Of a DNA stretch of 64,000 nucleotides, positions 42,924-53,000 are shown piece by piece. Origin of the DNA: Pseudoalteromonas luteoviolacea (lineage in GTDB: Bacteria; Pseudomonadota; Gammaproteobacteria; Enterobacterales; Alteromonadaceae); contig NZ_JWIC01000010.1 in assembly GCF_000814765.1 (NCBI RefSeq), positions 196,001-260,000 of the forward strand. The letters run 5' to 3'. The number at the start of each line of letters is the position of its first letter. Positions within the stretch are counted from its first letter, which is position 1. The position numbers and the translations under genes are program-made. The notes below the pieces were generated by a model. That model was not told the origin of the DNA. It did not search any database and saw only the letters and a program-made list of their open reading frames with translations.

Positions 42924-45212
42924 TTAAAAGAAGCGAACCTTGAACTCAGCACCAATGAAGCGCTCTTCATTCAACATACCAGTGTTGTTATTGAAATCTA
43001 CACCACCGATAACAACTTGCTCATCAAACAAGTTACGTACAAATACAGATGTTTCGTATTCGTTGTCACCAGACGCCCATGCATAACCCGCTCTCACGCC
43101 TGTTTCAAATAATGCTTTGCCTTCAAATTCAACTGATTCATATAAGAAAAAGTTGATTTTGCTACGGTAAGAAGTATCTGCGTATACGAAGAAGTCGCCA
43201 CCTTCAAGCTCTTTAGTGTAACGAAGCGTTGCATTTGCAATCCACTCTGGTGCATGTGGCAGGCTATTACCATCTAACTGATACAAACCGGCTGCATTCT
43301 TTGTATTTGTGATAGTACACTGTGCACAACCTTGAATAGCTAGATTTGGATCATCGATCTCTGTTTTGTTATAGCTCAAGTTAAAGGTTGCATTTAGTTC
43401 ATCAGTTAGCACCCATTCAGTGTCTAATTCAAAACCATAACCAGTTGTTTTATCAGCGTTAACTAGACGGTTGAAGTTTGCACCACCACCTACAGCTGTC
43501 AATTGTTGGTCATTCATTTGGTAGTAGAACACGGTACCATTTACACGGCCCTGACCGTCTAGCACATCTGATTTAACACCAAACTCAATCGAGTTAGTTG
43601 TTTCTGACTCAGCGACTGTTACGTCATCACCAAATAGGATACGACCCTGAACACTTGGCGCACGGAAACCATTGGCCAAACGACCGAATAAGTTAACATC
43701 GTCAGTTAATTTATACGTTGCACTTAAGTCCCAGCTTACATGGCTATCGCTTGGGTTAGCTGTACCAACTAAAGAGTCAGCTGCACCAACTGGGCTCTTA
43801 GTACGCTCCGCACGGAACTCTTTTTCATCATCAGAGTAGCGAAGACCTAAAGTGACATCTAGTTTATCAGACACTGTGTAATCAAAAGAACCAAACACCG
43901 CCCAAGCAGATGTCTCTTGATTTTGAACTGCATAGCCATTTTGCAAACCGAAGTTTCCAGCTGCTGCGTCGAATGCTAATGTATCAAAGCTATAACTTTC
44001 AATAGTCATTTCTTCATCAAACAAGAACACACCGACTTGGTAATTAAAATCACCAGAATAGTTGCTTGATAAACGCAGTTCTTGTGTGTACTGATCGTGT
44101 TCAGGTAATGCATCAGCAGTTTCAGATGGGAAGAAAATCACACCAGGTCCCTGCACTGGAAGGAAGGCAGCACCATAACCACCATCTACATCTGCGCGAG
44201 AGTATATCTCAGCGCTTTCCCATGCTGTGATTGACGTCACAGTGTGCTCAGCAAGATCCCACTCTAGTTTTAAACTCAGGCCTTGCGTTTCAACTTGCTG
44301 TGTTGCGCGAGATGAAGCATCATGGTAAACAACATCATTATCATAAACAGGGTTGATGTTATTTGAACCTTGCTCAATTAAGTTCGCACGGAAAGGAATT
44401 GGACGACCATCAAGGTCACGAACGTGGTAGTTTAACAAACCTGTAAAATCATCACCTTCGTATAAAAATTGAATACGCGCTGCCTTTTCGCTGTAACCAC
44501 CTAATGAGTCGTCTTTAGCAAACTCATTTGTTACCCCTTCTGGAGAGCGCACATCGATATAATCTGGCTGCTCTTGCCATAAGACAGATACACGTGTAGA
44601 AATTTTGTCAGTTAAACCTGTACTTACAGCGCCTTCGAAGTCAACAGACTCACGGCTACCATATGATACTGACGCGTAGCCATCAAATTCTTGGCTTGGT
44701 TTTACAGAGTCAAATTTAACAAGACCAGCTGGCGTGTTACGGCCAAATAAAGTGCCCTGAGGACCACGTAATACTTCGATACGCTCAATATCAAAAACAG
44801 GGAAACCTTTTAGGATAGGGTTTTCTTGAACAACTTCGTCAACCACAAGCGATACTGGCTGAGATGCATTCAGATCGAAATCGGTGTTACCAAGACCGCG
44901 GACATAAAAGCGCGGGAATGTACGTCCAAACGAAGATTCAACCGATAAGCTCGGGATCTTAGCGTTCATAAAGCGGATATCCATACCAGCAGAACTATAG
45001 GCGTCTAAATTATCACCTTGTAAGGCAGACACTGAAACCGGCACTTCTTGTGCGTTTTCAACACGTTTACGTGCGGTGATTTGAATCACTTCCAGTTGAT
45101 TGCTTTTTGCTTGCTCTTCTTCAGCTAGCGTAGTGAATGAAGTACCTGCCACAGCAGAGAACAACGTTGCATTGATTAAAGTTGCTAACGTAGATCTTTT
45201 CATTGCTTTCAT
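42924..45212 (-). CDS. TonB-dependent outer-membrane receptor
   Basis: The receptor takes up a bound nutrient through energy from TonB. I start it at the ATG at 45212 (763 residues), giving a signal peptide MKAMKRSTLATLINATLF ending near TTLA; the frame is open 46 codons upstream without a signal-like start. After the signal there is a TonB-box-like LEVIQITARKR, the plug (VPVSVSALQGDNLD, FYVRGLGN, IERIEVLRGPQGTLFGRNTPAG) and a 22-strand barrel ending in KVRFF. The ligand is unknown; the sequence belongs to the broad family used for iron complexes, vitamins and glycans. Monocistronic with a strong terminator. Two palindromes lie upstream. Confidence 0.93.
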   Translation of the reverse strand: MKAMKRSTLATLINATLFSAVAGTSFTTLAEEEQAKSNQLEVIQITARKRVENAQEVPVSVSALQGDNLDAYSSAGMDIRFMNAKIPSLSVESSFGRTFPRFYVRGLGNTDFDLNASQPVSLVVDEVVQENPILKGFPVFDIERIEVLRGPQGTLFGRNTPAGLVKFDSVKPSQEFDGYASVSYGSRESVDFEGAVSTGLTDKISTRVSVLWQEQPDYIDVRSPEGVTNEFAKDDSLGGYSEKAARIQFLYEGDDFTGLLNYHVRDLDGRPIPFRANLIEQGSNNINPVYDNDVVYHDASSRATQQVETQGLSLKLEWDLAEHTVTSITAWESAEIYSRADVDGGYGAAFLPVQGPGVIFFPSETADALPEHDQYTQELRLSSNYSGDFNYQVGVFLFDEEMTIESYSFDTLAFDAAAGNFGLQNGYAVQNQETSAWAVFGSFDYTVSDKLDVTLGLRYSDDEKEFRAERTKSPVGAADSLVGTANPSDSHVSWDLSATYKLTDDVNLFGRLANGFRAPSVQGRILFGDDVTVAESETTNSIEFGVKSDVLDGQGRVNGTVFYYQMNDQQLTAVGGGANFNRLVNADKTTGYGFELDTEWVLTDELNATFNLSYNKTEIDDPNLAIQGCAQCTITNTKNAAGLYQLDGNSLPHAPEWIANATLRYTKELEGGDFFVYADTSYRSKINFFLYESVEFEGKALFETGVRAGYAWASGDNEYETSVFVRNLFDEQVVIGGVDFNNNTGMLNEERFIGAEFKVRFF

Positions 45213-45435
45213 GTTGGTTTTTGACCTTATTAATGCACTCTTTGAGTTCAACGGTATATTTGGGCGCCGTATCACATTGGCTATGGCGTTCAATTTTGCG
45301 CGTTGATGACAAACAACGCGGACCTCGATCTCGAGAGTGCAAAACGACAAAACGAGGCTGAACGCGACGGGCGTAATTATAGCAGCATATTTTTAAAATG
45401 CTTCAAATAAACACATAAATTACACACATTTTTAC

Positions 45436-45451
45436 AACGTTCGACGACGTT
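45436..45451. promoter_or_regulatory. Inverted repeat upstream of the TonB receptor gene
   Basis: AACGT (45436-45440) and ACGTT (45447-45451) form an inverted repeat with a 6-base centre, immediately before the GTCAAATTTGAC palindrome. A possible regulator site; no known consensus was recognised. Confidence 0.25.
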
Positions 45452-45453
45452 AG

Positions 45454-45465
45454 GTCAAATTTGAC
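45454..45465. promoter_or_regulatory. Perfect 12-bp palindrome upstream of the TonB receptor gene
   Basis: GTCAAATTTGAC is a perfect palindrome about 240 bases upstream of the receptor start. It differs by one base from the sequence at 6044-6055 upstream of ompW, suggesting a shared operator. Confidence 0.35.
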
Positions 45466-45857
45466 AACTTTTAGCTACAAAAAGCGGACATTTGTCCTTA
45501 TAAACTGTTCAATACTATGTTCTAGAAAATATTTTTTACCCAATTGGTATACAAAAGATCAATATTTCATTGATGAAGCAAAAAAGAGACAATTTAGTCT
45601 CTGCTTAATAAAACTGAAATAAAATAAGTTTACACAAGTTACCATCGCCCAAAATGGTAACCGGTGTCATGAAAGCTTTGTTATCTTATCGAACTGTGAA
45701 TTGAGATGAGAGGACATTAGACCTCTGCTCTTACATTACGATAAGTACACAGTAAGAACACACGTATGACCAAAAGTTCAAAGACGATGAAGATAAATTA
45801 TTTTGAATTATGAAAAATAGAACGTGGGGTGACGCTGTCTGCTTAAATATAAAGCCG

Positions 45858-45883
45858 AAAGCACCTCACAAGGTGCTTTTTTC
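45858..45883 (+). terminator. Orphan plus-strand terminator
   Basis: AAAGCACCT (45858-45866), CACA loop and AGGTGCTTT (45871-45879) run into more T on the plus strand. No plus-strand gene precedes it, which hints at an unannotated small RNA. On the minus strand it follows sixA and has only a weak T-tract. Confidence 0.7.
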
Positions 45884-45902
45884 CATTGCAGACGAATTGA
45901 TA

Positions 45903-46370
45903 TCAGCTAATGGGCGAATGAAGCCCTTTGTAACTAGACTTATGTGTTTTCGGACAGTATTCGATAACCGCAACGCCTGCCGTTGGAAAAATTGGCATTT
46001 CACCAGGCACAAGCTGATCAACCATATAACTCACAATCGGCATATGAGCCACAATTAGCCAATTATCTATCTCATCATGCATACTGATCAGCGTTTCGAG
46101 ATAATCAACAGCAAAAGATGCGCTGCCACTGGGGATCACATCGTTACAGGTTTCTGCAAATACAAAGTTGTTACTTTGCTTAACCGCTTCAGCTGTTTGT
46201 TGTGCCCGAGCATAAGGGCTAACAAGTATGGCACTTGGCTGATAAGACTGAAATAACCATTTACCCATTTCGGTCGCTTGCGTTTTTCCTCGCTCAGTCA
46301 ACAAACGAGCTGCATCATCTGCCTGCATTGGACCGGCTTCACCATGACGCATTATCAATATTGTTTTCAT
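45903..46370 (-). CDS. sixA: Phosphohistidine phosphatase SixA
   Basis: SixA removes phosphate from histidine in phosphorelay or phosphotransferase proteins in the cytoplasm. The 155-residue protein shows the histidine-phosphatase signature IMRHGEAGPM at the N-terminus (catalytic His8), LTERGKTQATEMG, a VSPYARAQQTAEAV segment with the second Arg, and a final IVAHMPIVSYM carrying the second catalytic His. Length and motif order match SixA rather than longer phosphoglycerate mutases. It is transcribed alone. Confidence 0.93.
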   Translation of the reverse strand: MKTILIMRHGEAGPMQADDAARLLTERGKTQATEMGKWLFQSYQPSAILVSPYARAQQTAEAVKQSNNFVFAETCNDVIPSGSASFAVDYLETLISMHDEIDNWLIVAHMPIVSYMVDQLVPGEMPIFPTAGVAVIEYCPKTHKSSYKGLHSPIS

Positions 46371-46514
46371 AGCTCTCCGAAAAGTATTGGTTTTTTATCT
46401 CTATTCAGTAGTAAACCTAGTTGCATGTCCGCTATATTAAAACAAAATACTTAGAACTGGTAAGTGGTTTACTACTTTTAAGACTGTCTCACTTATTATA
46501 TCGGCGGCGTAAAC

Positions 46515-49205
46515 TTGAAATTAAGCAACAATGATAATAAACAATATAAGCATGTAACACTGGACAATGGTCTTAGGGTTTTACTCATAACCGACCCTAG
46601 TAGTGAGAAGTCCGCAGCCTCTTTAACAATTAATGTAGGTCACTTCGACGATCCTGTTGGTCGTCAAGGCATGGCCCACTTCATTGAGCATATGCTGTTT
46701 TTAGGTACAGAGCAATACCCAATTAAGGGGGAATTCTCACAAATTGTTAGCCAAAGCGGAGGAAACAGTAACGCTTGGACGGGCACAGAGCACACTTGCT
46801 ACTTTTTTGACTGTCTCAGTCCCAAGCTAGACCACCTACTGTCGCGTTTTTCTGATTTTTTCATAGCCCCCTTGTTTGAGCAAAGCGCTTTGAATGATGA
46901 GCGCAATGCAATTGATGCTGAGTTTAATCTAAAAGTCAAAGATGATAATCGTAGAATTATTCAAGCCCACAAAGAGACAGCAAATCCAGCGCACCCTTTC
47001 ACCAAATTTTCAGTCGGAAATCATGATACTTTAGGTGATAGTCATGGAGATATTAGAAAAGAAATCATCCACTTTTTTCAACAATATTATCAAGCGCAAT
47101 GGATGACATTGGTTATTGCAGGCCCCCAACCTAGCGACGAGCTGGAACGCCTTGCTTATGCCCACTTTTCGGCTATCCAAGGCAATATCAAGCATCGTAA
47201 GCCGAAAATATCTTCGCCTTTCTATCGTGCAGAAGATCTTGGGATAAAATTACATATTAAACCAAGAAAACATTTACAAAAACTCATCGTTAGCTTTGCC
47301 ATGCCTAACATTGACGAACTTTATCGCTATAAAAGTCTTAGCTTTTTAGCCCATTTACTGGGGTATGAAGGCGAAGGGTCGCTCTATGCAATACTTAAGA
47401 AAAATGGCTGGATAAATGCGTTGTCTGCCGGCGGCGGCGTCAACGGTAGTAACTTTAAAGATTTTAATATCAGCTTTGCTCTCACAGATTTGGGGATAGA
47501 GTTTTATGAAGACATCGTCGAACTCTTATTTGAATACATTAGCTTGATCAAAGCACAACAGCATGTACTTCCTGCATTATATGCGGACAAAAAACAACTG
47601 ATGGAATTAGCTTTCGATAACCAAGAAGTGAATAAGCTCATTGATTGGGTCAGTAATGTCAGTGTGAATATGCATCATTACAGTGAAGAGTACACACTGT
47701 ATGGGGATTACTGTATGGAGTGCTTTAACCAAGCTCTTCACGATGAGTTAATAGGTTACCTGTGCCCTAATAATATGCGGCTGGTTTTAATACACCCCAC
47801 AGCAATCGATGAAGAAGGCGCTGTCAATAAAGTCGCGAAATGGTACAACACACCTTACCAAGTGGCGCAAATAGATAAAGAGTGGCTTGAAGCACTGTCA
47901 CGTATTCACGAGCCATTGCCCGAAATGCGCCTCCCCAATGTCAATCCGTATCTCAGTGACGACAATACCCTGCATGATATCGAGTCCACTGCTCATATTC
48001 CCACCCAATTGCAAGACCGGCCGGGGTTCGCTTTTTGGTTTAAGCAAGATGCAACATTTAGAGTAACGAAAGGACATTTCTATCTCGAGCTCGATTCTGA
48101 AGCCTCTATCGAGAGTCACAAAGCAATGGCGCTTACACGGCTATTTGCTGATTTATTTATGGACAGCGTTGCAGAGCAATTTTATTCAGCAGAGTTAGCG
48201 GGACTTAGTTATCACTTAACATCCCATCAAGGTGGCTTAACACTGCATACAGCTGGGCTATCATCTTGCCAACTCAAGTTGGCATCTCAACTTGTCGAAG
48301 CGCTACAAAAACAGCCGATCAGTGCCGCTCGGTTTGCAGAATATAAAAAGCAACTCATACGCCACTGGCAAAACCACAATAAAAATAAACCTGTCAGTGA
48401 ACTATTCAGTCTTTTAGGGGCCAAGCTCATGCCATGGAACCCGACACCTAATGATCTCGCAAAAGCACTTCAAAACGTCTGTTTTAATGAATTTAATTCA
48501 TTTCGAGATTCATTTTTTACCTCCATCCATGCAAAAGCATTTTTGCATGGTAATTGGCAACAACAGCATGCCCTTGGTATTAAACAGCAACTCCTATGTA
48601 ACTTTGCCAAAAGTGAAATCTTAGAGGATTTAAAAAAGCCATTAAATACAATTGATGAGAGCTACGAAGCATCGTTTATCAATGAACAGAATGAACATGC
48701 GTTTGTCCATTATATTCAAGCGCCGAGTCAGAGTGTGCAAGATAAAATCAAAATCATGGCTTTTAATCAGTTGGTCAGTCAGCTCTATTTTGAAAAACTT
48801 AGGACAGAACGCCAACTTGGCTATTTGGTCGGCGCAGGTTATGCGCCGTTCAATACCCGGGCAGGTATCGCTTTCTATATTCAGTCACCTAAATTTAACA
48901 GTAGAGAGCTACTTCAACAGCACCAATTATTCCTAGCTGACTTTGTAAACAATATTGATTCTATGGATGGCATCCATTGGCATGATGTCAAATCCAGCCT
49001 TCAATCTCAAATCGCAGAAAAAGATAAAAACCTGCGTCTACGATCTCAACGTTTTTGGATAGCCATAGGTAATGAAGATCATACTTTTTCAATGCAAACT
49101 CAACTCTTGGAGGCTTTGGACAAACTTACATTTGCTGAACTCAAAGCATTTATAGCTACCGTTACCGAGCAAAGCTTCCCCAGCATTATATTGCGTAATA
49201 ATTAA
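46515..49205 (+). CDS. M16 family zinc peptidase (insulinase/protease III-like)
   Basis: The 896-residue protein carries the inverted zinc motif HxxEH in MAHFIEHMLFLG (residues about 55-66) with a downstream Glu in LNDERNAIDAEF. The full four-domain insulinase layout is present (N-terminal M16, two middle domains, and a C-terminal SPKFNSRELL region); RTERQLGYLVGAGY at about 754 is the substrate-binding R..Y pair. It degrades peptides, but lacks an obvious signal peptide, unlike E. coli protease III, so it is likely cytoplasmic. The start is a TTG at 46515, the only start that keeps the N-terminal strand. Monocistronic. Confidence 0.9.
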   Translation: MKLSNNDNKQYKHVTLDNGLRVLLITDPSSEKSAASLTINVGHFDDPVGRQGMAHFIEHMLFLGTEQYPIKGEFSQIVSQSGGNSNAWTGTEHTCYFFDCLSPKLDHLLSRFSDFFIAPLFEQSALNDERNAIDAEFNLKVKDDNRRIIQAHKETANPAHPFTKFSVGNHDTLGDSHGDIRKEIIHFFQQYYQAQWMTLVIAGPQPSDELERLAYAHFSAIQGNIKHRKPKISSPFYRAEDLGIKLHIKPRKHLQKLIVSFAMPNIDELYRYKSLSFLAHLLGYEGEGSLYAILKKNGWINALSAGGGVNGSNFKDFNISFALTDLGIEFYEDIVELLFEYISLIKAQQHVLPALYADKKQLMELAFDNQEVNKLIDWVSNVSVNMHHYSEEYTLYGDYCMECFNQALHDELIGYLCPNNMRLVLIHPTAIDEEGAVNKVAKWYNTPYQVAQIDKEWLEALSRIHEPLPEMRLPNVNPYLSDDNTLHDIESTAHIPTQLQDRPGFAFWFKQDATFRVTKGHFYLELDSEASIESHKAMALTRLFADLFMDSVAEQFYSAELAGLSYHLTSHQGGLTLHTAGLSSCQLKLASQLVEALQKQPISAARFAEYKKQLIRHWQNHNKNKPVSELFSLLGAKLMPWNPTPNDLAKALQNVCFNEFNSFRDSFFTSIHAKAFLHGNWQQQHALGIKQQLLCNFAKSEILEDLKKPLNTIDESYEASFINEQNEHAFVHYIQAPSQSVQDKIKIMAFNQLVSQLYFEKLRTERQLGYLVGAGYAPFNTRAGIAFYIQSPKFNSRELLQQHQLFLADFVNNIDSMDGIHWHDVKSSLQSQIAEKDKNLRLRSQRFWIAIGNEDHTFSMQTQLLEALDKLTFAELKAFIATVTEQSFPSIILRNN

Positions 49206-49376
49206 TGATTAAGCAGAGGCTGAGACGATATTTATTTTTGTTATCGCTCTCAGCCTAACAGCCTCATTCTTTAACACTAAGTCAAAAAAGGTACAAACAC
49301 CTTAATTCTACCCGTCTCTTTCCACATTTCATCAATTATGCTTTGACTCAGACCAGTTGTTTCGATTAGATTAACG

Positions 49377-51641
49377 ATGAATGTATTAATCTTGTACACT
49401 ATGGTATATAAAAAAAATATAAGTAATTTATTGGCTCTTATTTATCTTTTCGCTTTGAGTACCCCTGTGCAGGCACACACCCTTTTAGAGCCCTTAACCA
49501 ACAACACACTTATGCTATTATTTGTTGTTGCGGCATGTTTGACTCCGTTTTTTGTCATGTTGTTTTTCAATCGTCGGGCAATACAAAAGCTTGAACACCT
49601 TCGCATGTCTGAAAAATGGTTAAAAAGTACTGTAGAAGGAAGTGGTGACACCTTGTGGGATTGGAATATCCAATCTGGTGATATCATTCGTATTAATGAT
49701 AAATATGCGTTAAACGAAGAAAAGAGCAATCATTTTATACCTAACGCTAAACGCATACATCCTCAAGATATTCCTCTTGTTGAAAAACAATTAAAATTGC
49801 ATTTTGCAGAGAAAACCGCTTTTTTTGAAGCTTCCTACCGTTTAAGAGATAACTTAAATCAATATCACTGGGTATTAGACAAGGGAAAAGTTATCAGTAA
49901 AGACGATAACCTCAACCCACTCAGAATGACGGGGACAGTGCGAGATATTAATCACCTAAAAAGTACTGAAGAGCGCCTTAACTTATTTGCCAAATGTGTC
50001 GAATCTCTAACCGATGCCATCGCAATCTACGACCATAACTTTAAGTTAGTGGATTTGAACCCAAGTTATCTTAGAGTTTTTGGTGGAAAGCGAACACAAT
50101 ATATCGATTCAGACTTCCAATTACCCGGCTATGACAGCCGATTCATTAGGCAAATCAAATCTGCATTGAAAGAAACTGAGCACTGGCAAGAAGAACTCAA
50201 AATCTATGACCAAAAAGGCAGTATGCTACCCATTGAAGTGAGCATTGATGAAATTAAGAACAGCCATGGTCATGTCACAAATTATGTCGTTGTATTTTCA
50301 GATCTAACAGAGCGTAAAAAAGCAGAGTCACAACTGCATAACCTATCAAATCGAGACCGAATTACTGGATTGCCAAACAGGAACCTCTTCTTTACTAATT
50401 TAAAAAAGCTGTCTCAGCAAGGCACCCATCATGCATTACTTGTCTTTGATTTAGACAACTTTAAAAAGATCAACGATTCACTAGGCCACCAGCTAGGAGA
50501 TAGCTTGTTATCCAAGCTCGCTATGCGACTAAATAAGCTATGCCGTCAGCAGGATACTTTCTATCGACTTGGAGGGGATGAGTTTGCTCTGGTGATGTCA
50601 GGTACTAACGATATACATACCATCACAAAAGTAGCCAAACAGTTTTTGGCCGCAATTGCCACCCCCTTCAAAATGGCAAATCATGAGCTAGTTATCACCT
50701 CTTCAGTGGGCATCGTTTTATTTCCAGAAGATGGTAAAACACCTGAGATCCTTCTAAAAAATGCTGATACCGCGATGTACCATGCCAAACAAAAAGGCAA
50801 CCACTACTTATTTTTTAATGATTCAATGAATGAGCAAGCGGTAAAACGATTACAAATCGAGAATCTGATGCGATTTGGCTTAAAAGAAGACCACTTTGTG
50901 GTCTACTATCAACCCAAAATGGACATTAGAACCGGTAAATTAGTAGGTATGGAGGCGTTAGTTCGATTCATTACCCCTAAAAAAGGCATTATCAGTCCAG
51001 GTGTATTCATACCAATTGCAGAAGAAACAGGCCAGATTATTGAGATCGGTGAAGTAGTCCTCGATAAAGCCTGTAAAGATGTCAAACGTTGGGTAGATAA
51101 GGGACTATTCAATGGCAGAGTCGCCGTCAACCTATCAGCCAAGCAGTTTAGCTTGCCAGATCTGACGGCTCGGATAGATATTATCTTGCAAAAAAATCAA
51201 CTTCCTTCCTATTTTCTTGAGCTTGAGATCACTGAAGGAACTGTAATGGATGATCCGCAAGAAGCAATTTCAATTATGCGTTCGTTAAACTCACGTGGTA
51301 TTCATCTCGCTATGGATGATTTTGGTACGGGTTATTCTTCATTGGCCTATTTAAAACAGTTCCCATTAAATACGTTAAAAGTTGATAAAGCCTTCATTGA
51401 TGACATGGGCAGTGAAAGAGGGCGCAATATGGTCGACTCTATTGTAACCATTGCACATAACTTAGACCTTCATGTTGTGGCAGAAGGCGTAGAAGAGGAA
51501 GAACAACTGGCACTTTTGAAACAGTTAGAGTGCCAAACAATTCAAGGGTATTATTACTCAAAGCCTCTTTCTAGTGAAGAGTTTGAGCGATTCTTGCAGT
51601 CTGAACTAGAGAGTAAACCCAGCTTGCAATTAGTGAACTAG
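49377..51641 (+). CDS. PAS-GGDEF-EAL protein, likely c-di-GMP synthase/phosphodiesterase
   Basis: The 754-residue membrane protein has two N-terminal hydrophobic segments (about 15-35 and 43-65), then PAS domains (about 75-195 and 200-310), GGDEF (about 322-480) and EAL (about 500-745). The synthase signature is intact (RLGGDEFAL, G399-F403), and an RQQD inhibitory site lies five residues before it. The phosphodiesterase signature is intact too (MEALVRF at E526, MDDFGTGYSSL, KVDKAFIDDM, EGVEEEEQL). Both activities are therefore possible, with one perhaps dominant. It could tune motility, biofilm or capsule. Transcribed alone, and no good ribosome site is seen. Confidence 0.93.
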   Translation: MNVLILYTMVYKKNISNLLALIYLFALSTPVQAHTLLEPLTNNTLMLLFVVAACLTPFFVMLFFNRRAIQKLEHLRMSEKWLKSTVEGSGDTLWDWNIQSGDIIRINDKYALNEEKSNHFIPNAKRIHPQDIPLVEKQLKLHFAEKTAFFEASYRLRDNLNQYHWVLDKGKVISKDDNLNPLRMTGTVRDINHLKSTEERLNLFAKCVESLTDAIAIYDHNFKLVDLNPSYLRVFGGKRTQYIDSDFQLPGYDSRFIRQIKSALKETEHWQEELKIYDQKGSMLPIEVSIDEIKNSHGHVTNYVVVFSDLTERKKAESQLHNLSNRDRITGLPNRNLFFTNLKKLSQQGTHHALLVFDLDNFKKINDSLGHQLGDSLLSKLAMRLNKLCRQQDTFYRLGGDEFALVMSGTNDIHTITKVAKQFLAAIATPFKMANHELVITSSVGIVLFPEDGKTPEILLKNADTAMYHAKQKGNHYLFFNDSMNEQAVKRLQIENLMRFGLKEDHFVVYYQPKMDIRTGKLVGMEALVRFITPKKGIISPGVFIPIAEETGQIIEIGEVVLDKACKDVKRWVDKGLFNGRVAVNLSAKQFSLPDLTARIDIILQKNQLPSYFLELEITEGTVMDDPQEAISIMRSLNSRGIHLAMDDFGTGYSSLAYLKQFPLNTLKVDKAFIDDMGSERGRNMVDSIVTIAHNLDLHVVAEGVEEEEQLALLKQLECQTIQGYYYSKPLSSEEFERFLQSELESKPSLQLVN

Positions 51642-52437
51642 CCGACCCATCGCACTGACAGCCCAAATTTTTGCAACCTCAGCTTAATCACAGTCAACAA
51701 TAGATATTAAAAACCCGCAGCCTTATCGCCACAAAACAGCGTAAAAAGCCAGCAAAACAGCCTTTTTACGAATAAAATCCAATCAAAAACACAAAATTGT
51801 TGCAAAATATTGCATTATTTAATTTAATACCAGCCTTGAAGAAACAAGTGATTGCCAACTATTTAATAGAAAAAAAGAGTACATCGTTATTAAGTGTTAA
51901 AAAATCCTTAATAAACAAAACTTTACTGGATAAAACTCAATAACACGTACTTTTATGCGCCAAAATGTAAATTTCGTTATGTTTTAAACTGCAAATTGAT
52001 GTTATTGAAATATCAAAATCACTTTTTTACATGGCGAAATTTCTAGTTTAGTAAAACGTAATAGTGAATTTACGAATACTAAGCTAAAGTAAGTATTAAG
52101 TAGTTCAGGTAGTACTTGTTAGATCAATTGGTCATGGTGTAGTTAGCGGCTACATAAGAGTGGTGCTTATTAAGCCTACTTGAGACAGTTTAAAGGTGAG
52201 AACGTTTAATTAGACATATTTTTCGAACTTATCTCATCTAATTTAATAAATTTCAATGGATTGTGATTTTTGTTTATGTAATTAGGTGAATAATGATTAA
52301 AGTGAATATGTCAACTATGTTTGTTATTTCATGACATTTTACATAAGAAGACTTACTCATTACAGAATTCTCTCAATAGCTGCTAAAATTAGCCCCATGT
52401 TGTTTTAATTAATATAGTTTTTTCAAGGACACGGGCT
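51642..52437. other. AT-rich 796-base intergenic stretch
   Basis: Apart from the possible terminator at 51740, this region is AT-rich (often over 65 percent by eye) and holds no open frame with a recognisable product. A palindrome GCTTATTAAGC occurs near 52165. The promoter of the YjbR-like gene should lie in its last 150 bases. I see no tRNA or known RNA motif. Confidence 0.45.
51740..51770 (+). terminator. Possible terminator after the GGDEF-EAL gene
   Basis: CGTAAAAAG (51740-51748) pairs with CTTTTTACG (51762-51770) around a 13-base loop, about 100 bases after the stop codon. T residues are inside the stem. Confidence 0.4.
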
Positions 52438-52836
52438 ATGGATCAGAAGAGTGTACATAATTATTTACAGGCAAAGCCTGGGACCTTTATAACCAAGCCA
52501 TTTGCACAAGAAGTTGATGTGTATAAAGTGCAACATAAAATGTTTGCAACACTTTATGAAGGTAAAGAAGGTCAAACAAATGACAATGGCGAGCCAGTGT
52601 GGTGGCTTAACCTAAAGTGCGATCCCGATGAGGCATTGTTACTACGTGACAAATATTCATCGATTGTACCTGGGTACCATATGAATAAGCGTCTTTGGAA
52701 TACCATTGTATTAGATGGCAGCATTCCTGAAGACGAGGTAAAGAAGTTAATTGATGACTCATACAATATTGTTGTAGATAACCTCCCTACAGCTCAACGT
52801 GAAGAGTTAAATCGTATCACCTCTGGTGGTAATTAA
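52438..52836 (+). CDS. MmcQ/YjbR family protein
   Basis: The 132-residue cytoplasmic protein matches the YjbR/MmcQ family, which has a small double-wing DNA-binding-like fold: HNYLQAKPGTFITKPF at the start, EVDVYKVQHKMFATLYE, LNLKCDPDEALLLRDKYSSIVPGYHMNKRLWNTIVLDGSIPEDEVKKLIDDSY. The conserved K..P.YHM.K..WN..... block is clear. Function in the cell is not established for the family. A CAAGGACACGG ribosome site precedes the ATG. Monocistronic, followed by a hairpin. Confidence 0.9.
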   Translation: MDQKSVHNYLQAKPGTFITKPFAQEVDVYKVQHKMFATLYEGKEGQTNDNGEPVWWLNLKCDPDEALLLRDKYSSIVPGYHMNKRLWNTIVLDGSIPEDEVKKLIDDSYNIVVDNLPTAQREELNRITSGGN

Positions 52837-52844
52837 TTTGGCCT

Positions 52845-52865
52845 CCCTCGCACCTTGTGCGAGGG
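52845..52865 (+). terminator. Hairpin after the YjbR-like gene
   Basis: CCCTCGCAC (52845-52853), CTT loop and GTGCGAGGG (52857-52865) make a strong 9-bp stem, but only ATTT follows. Probable terminator. Confidence 0.6.
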
Positions 52866-53000
52866 CCATTTAAACTTCCATACTTAACAAACCTGCTAAA
52901 AAAACAGCCTATTTTCATCCCTCTATCCGCTTGTCACCTAACTGTAAATTTCTTGTGGTTAATTATGCCCCGAAAACAATGACATTTTGGGACAATAACA

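Larger units (their letters stand above)
45213..45902. other. Long intergenic region between the TonB receptor and sixA
   Basis: These 690 bases contain the two palindromes listed above and a plus-strand terminator-like hairpin at 45858. Both flanking genes are on the minus strand, so no known gene ends at that plus-strand hairpin. Open frames here are short and unconvincing. Confidence 0.5.

Noticed and set aside
45213..45350. 46-codon N-terminal extension of the TonB-dependent receptor
   Set aside because: The extra segment has no signal-like character and the genuine signal peptide begins at 45212.
45810..46058. An 82-codon plus-strand frame over the sixA end
   Set aside because: Runs antisense through sixA and across a terminator hairpin; a shadow of the real gene.
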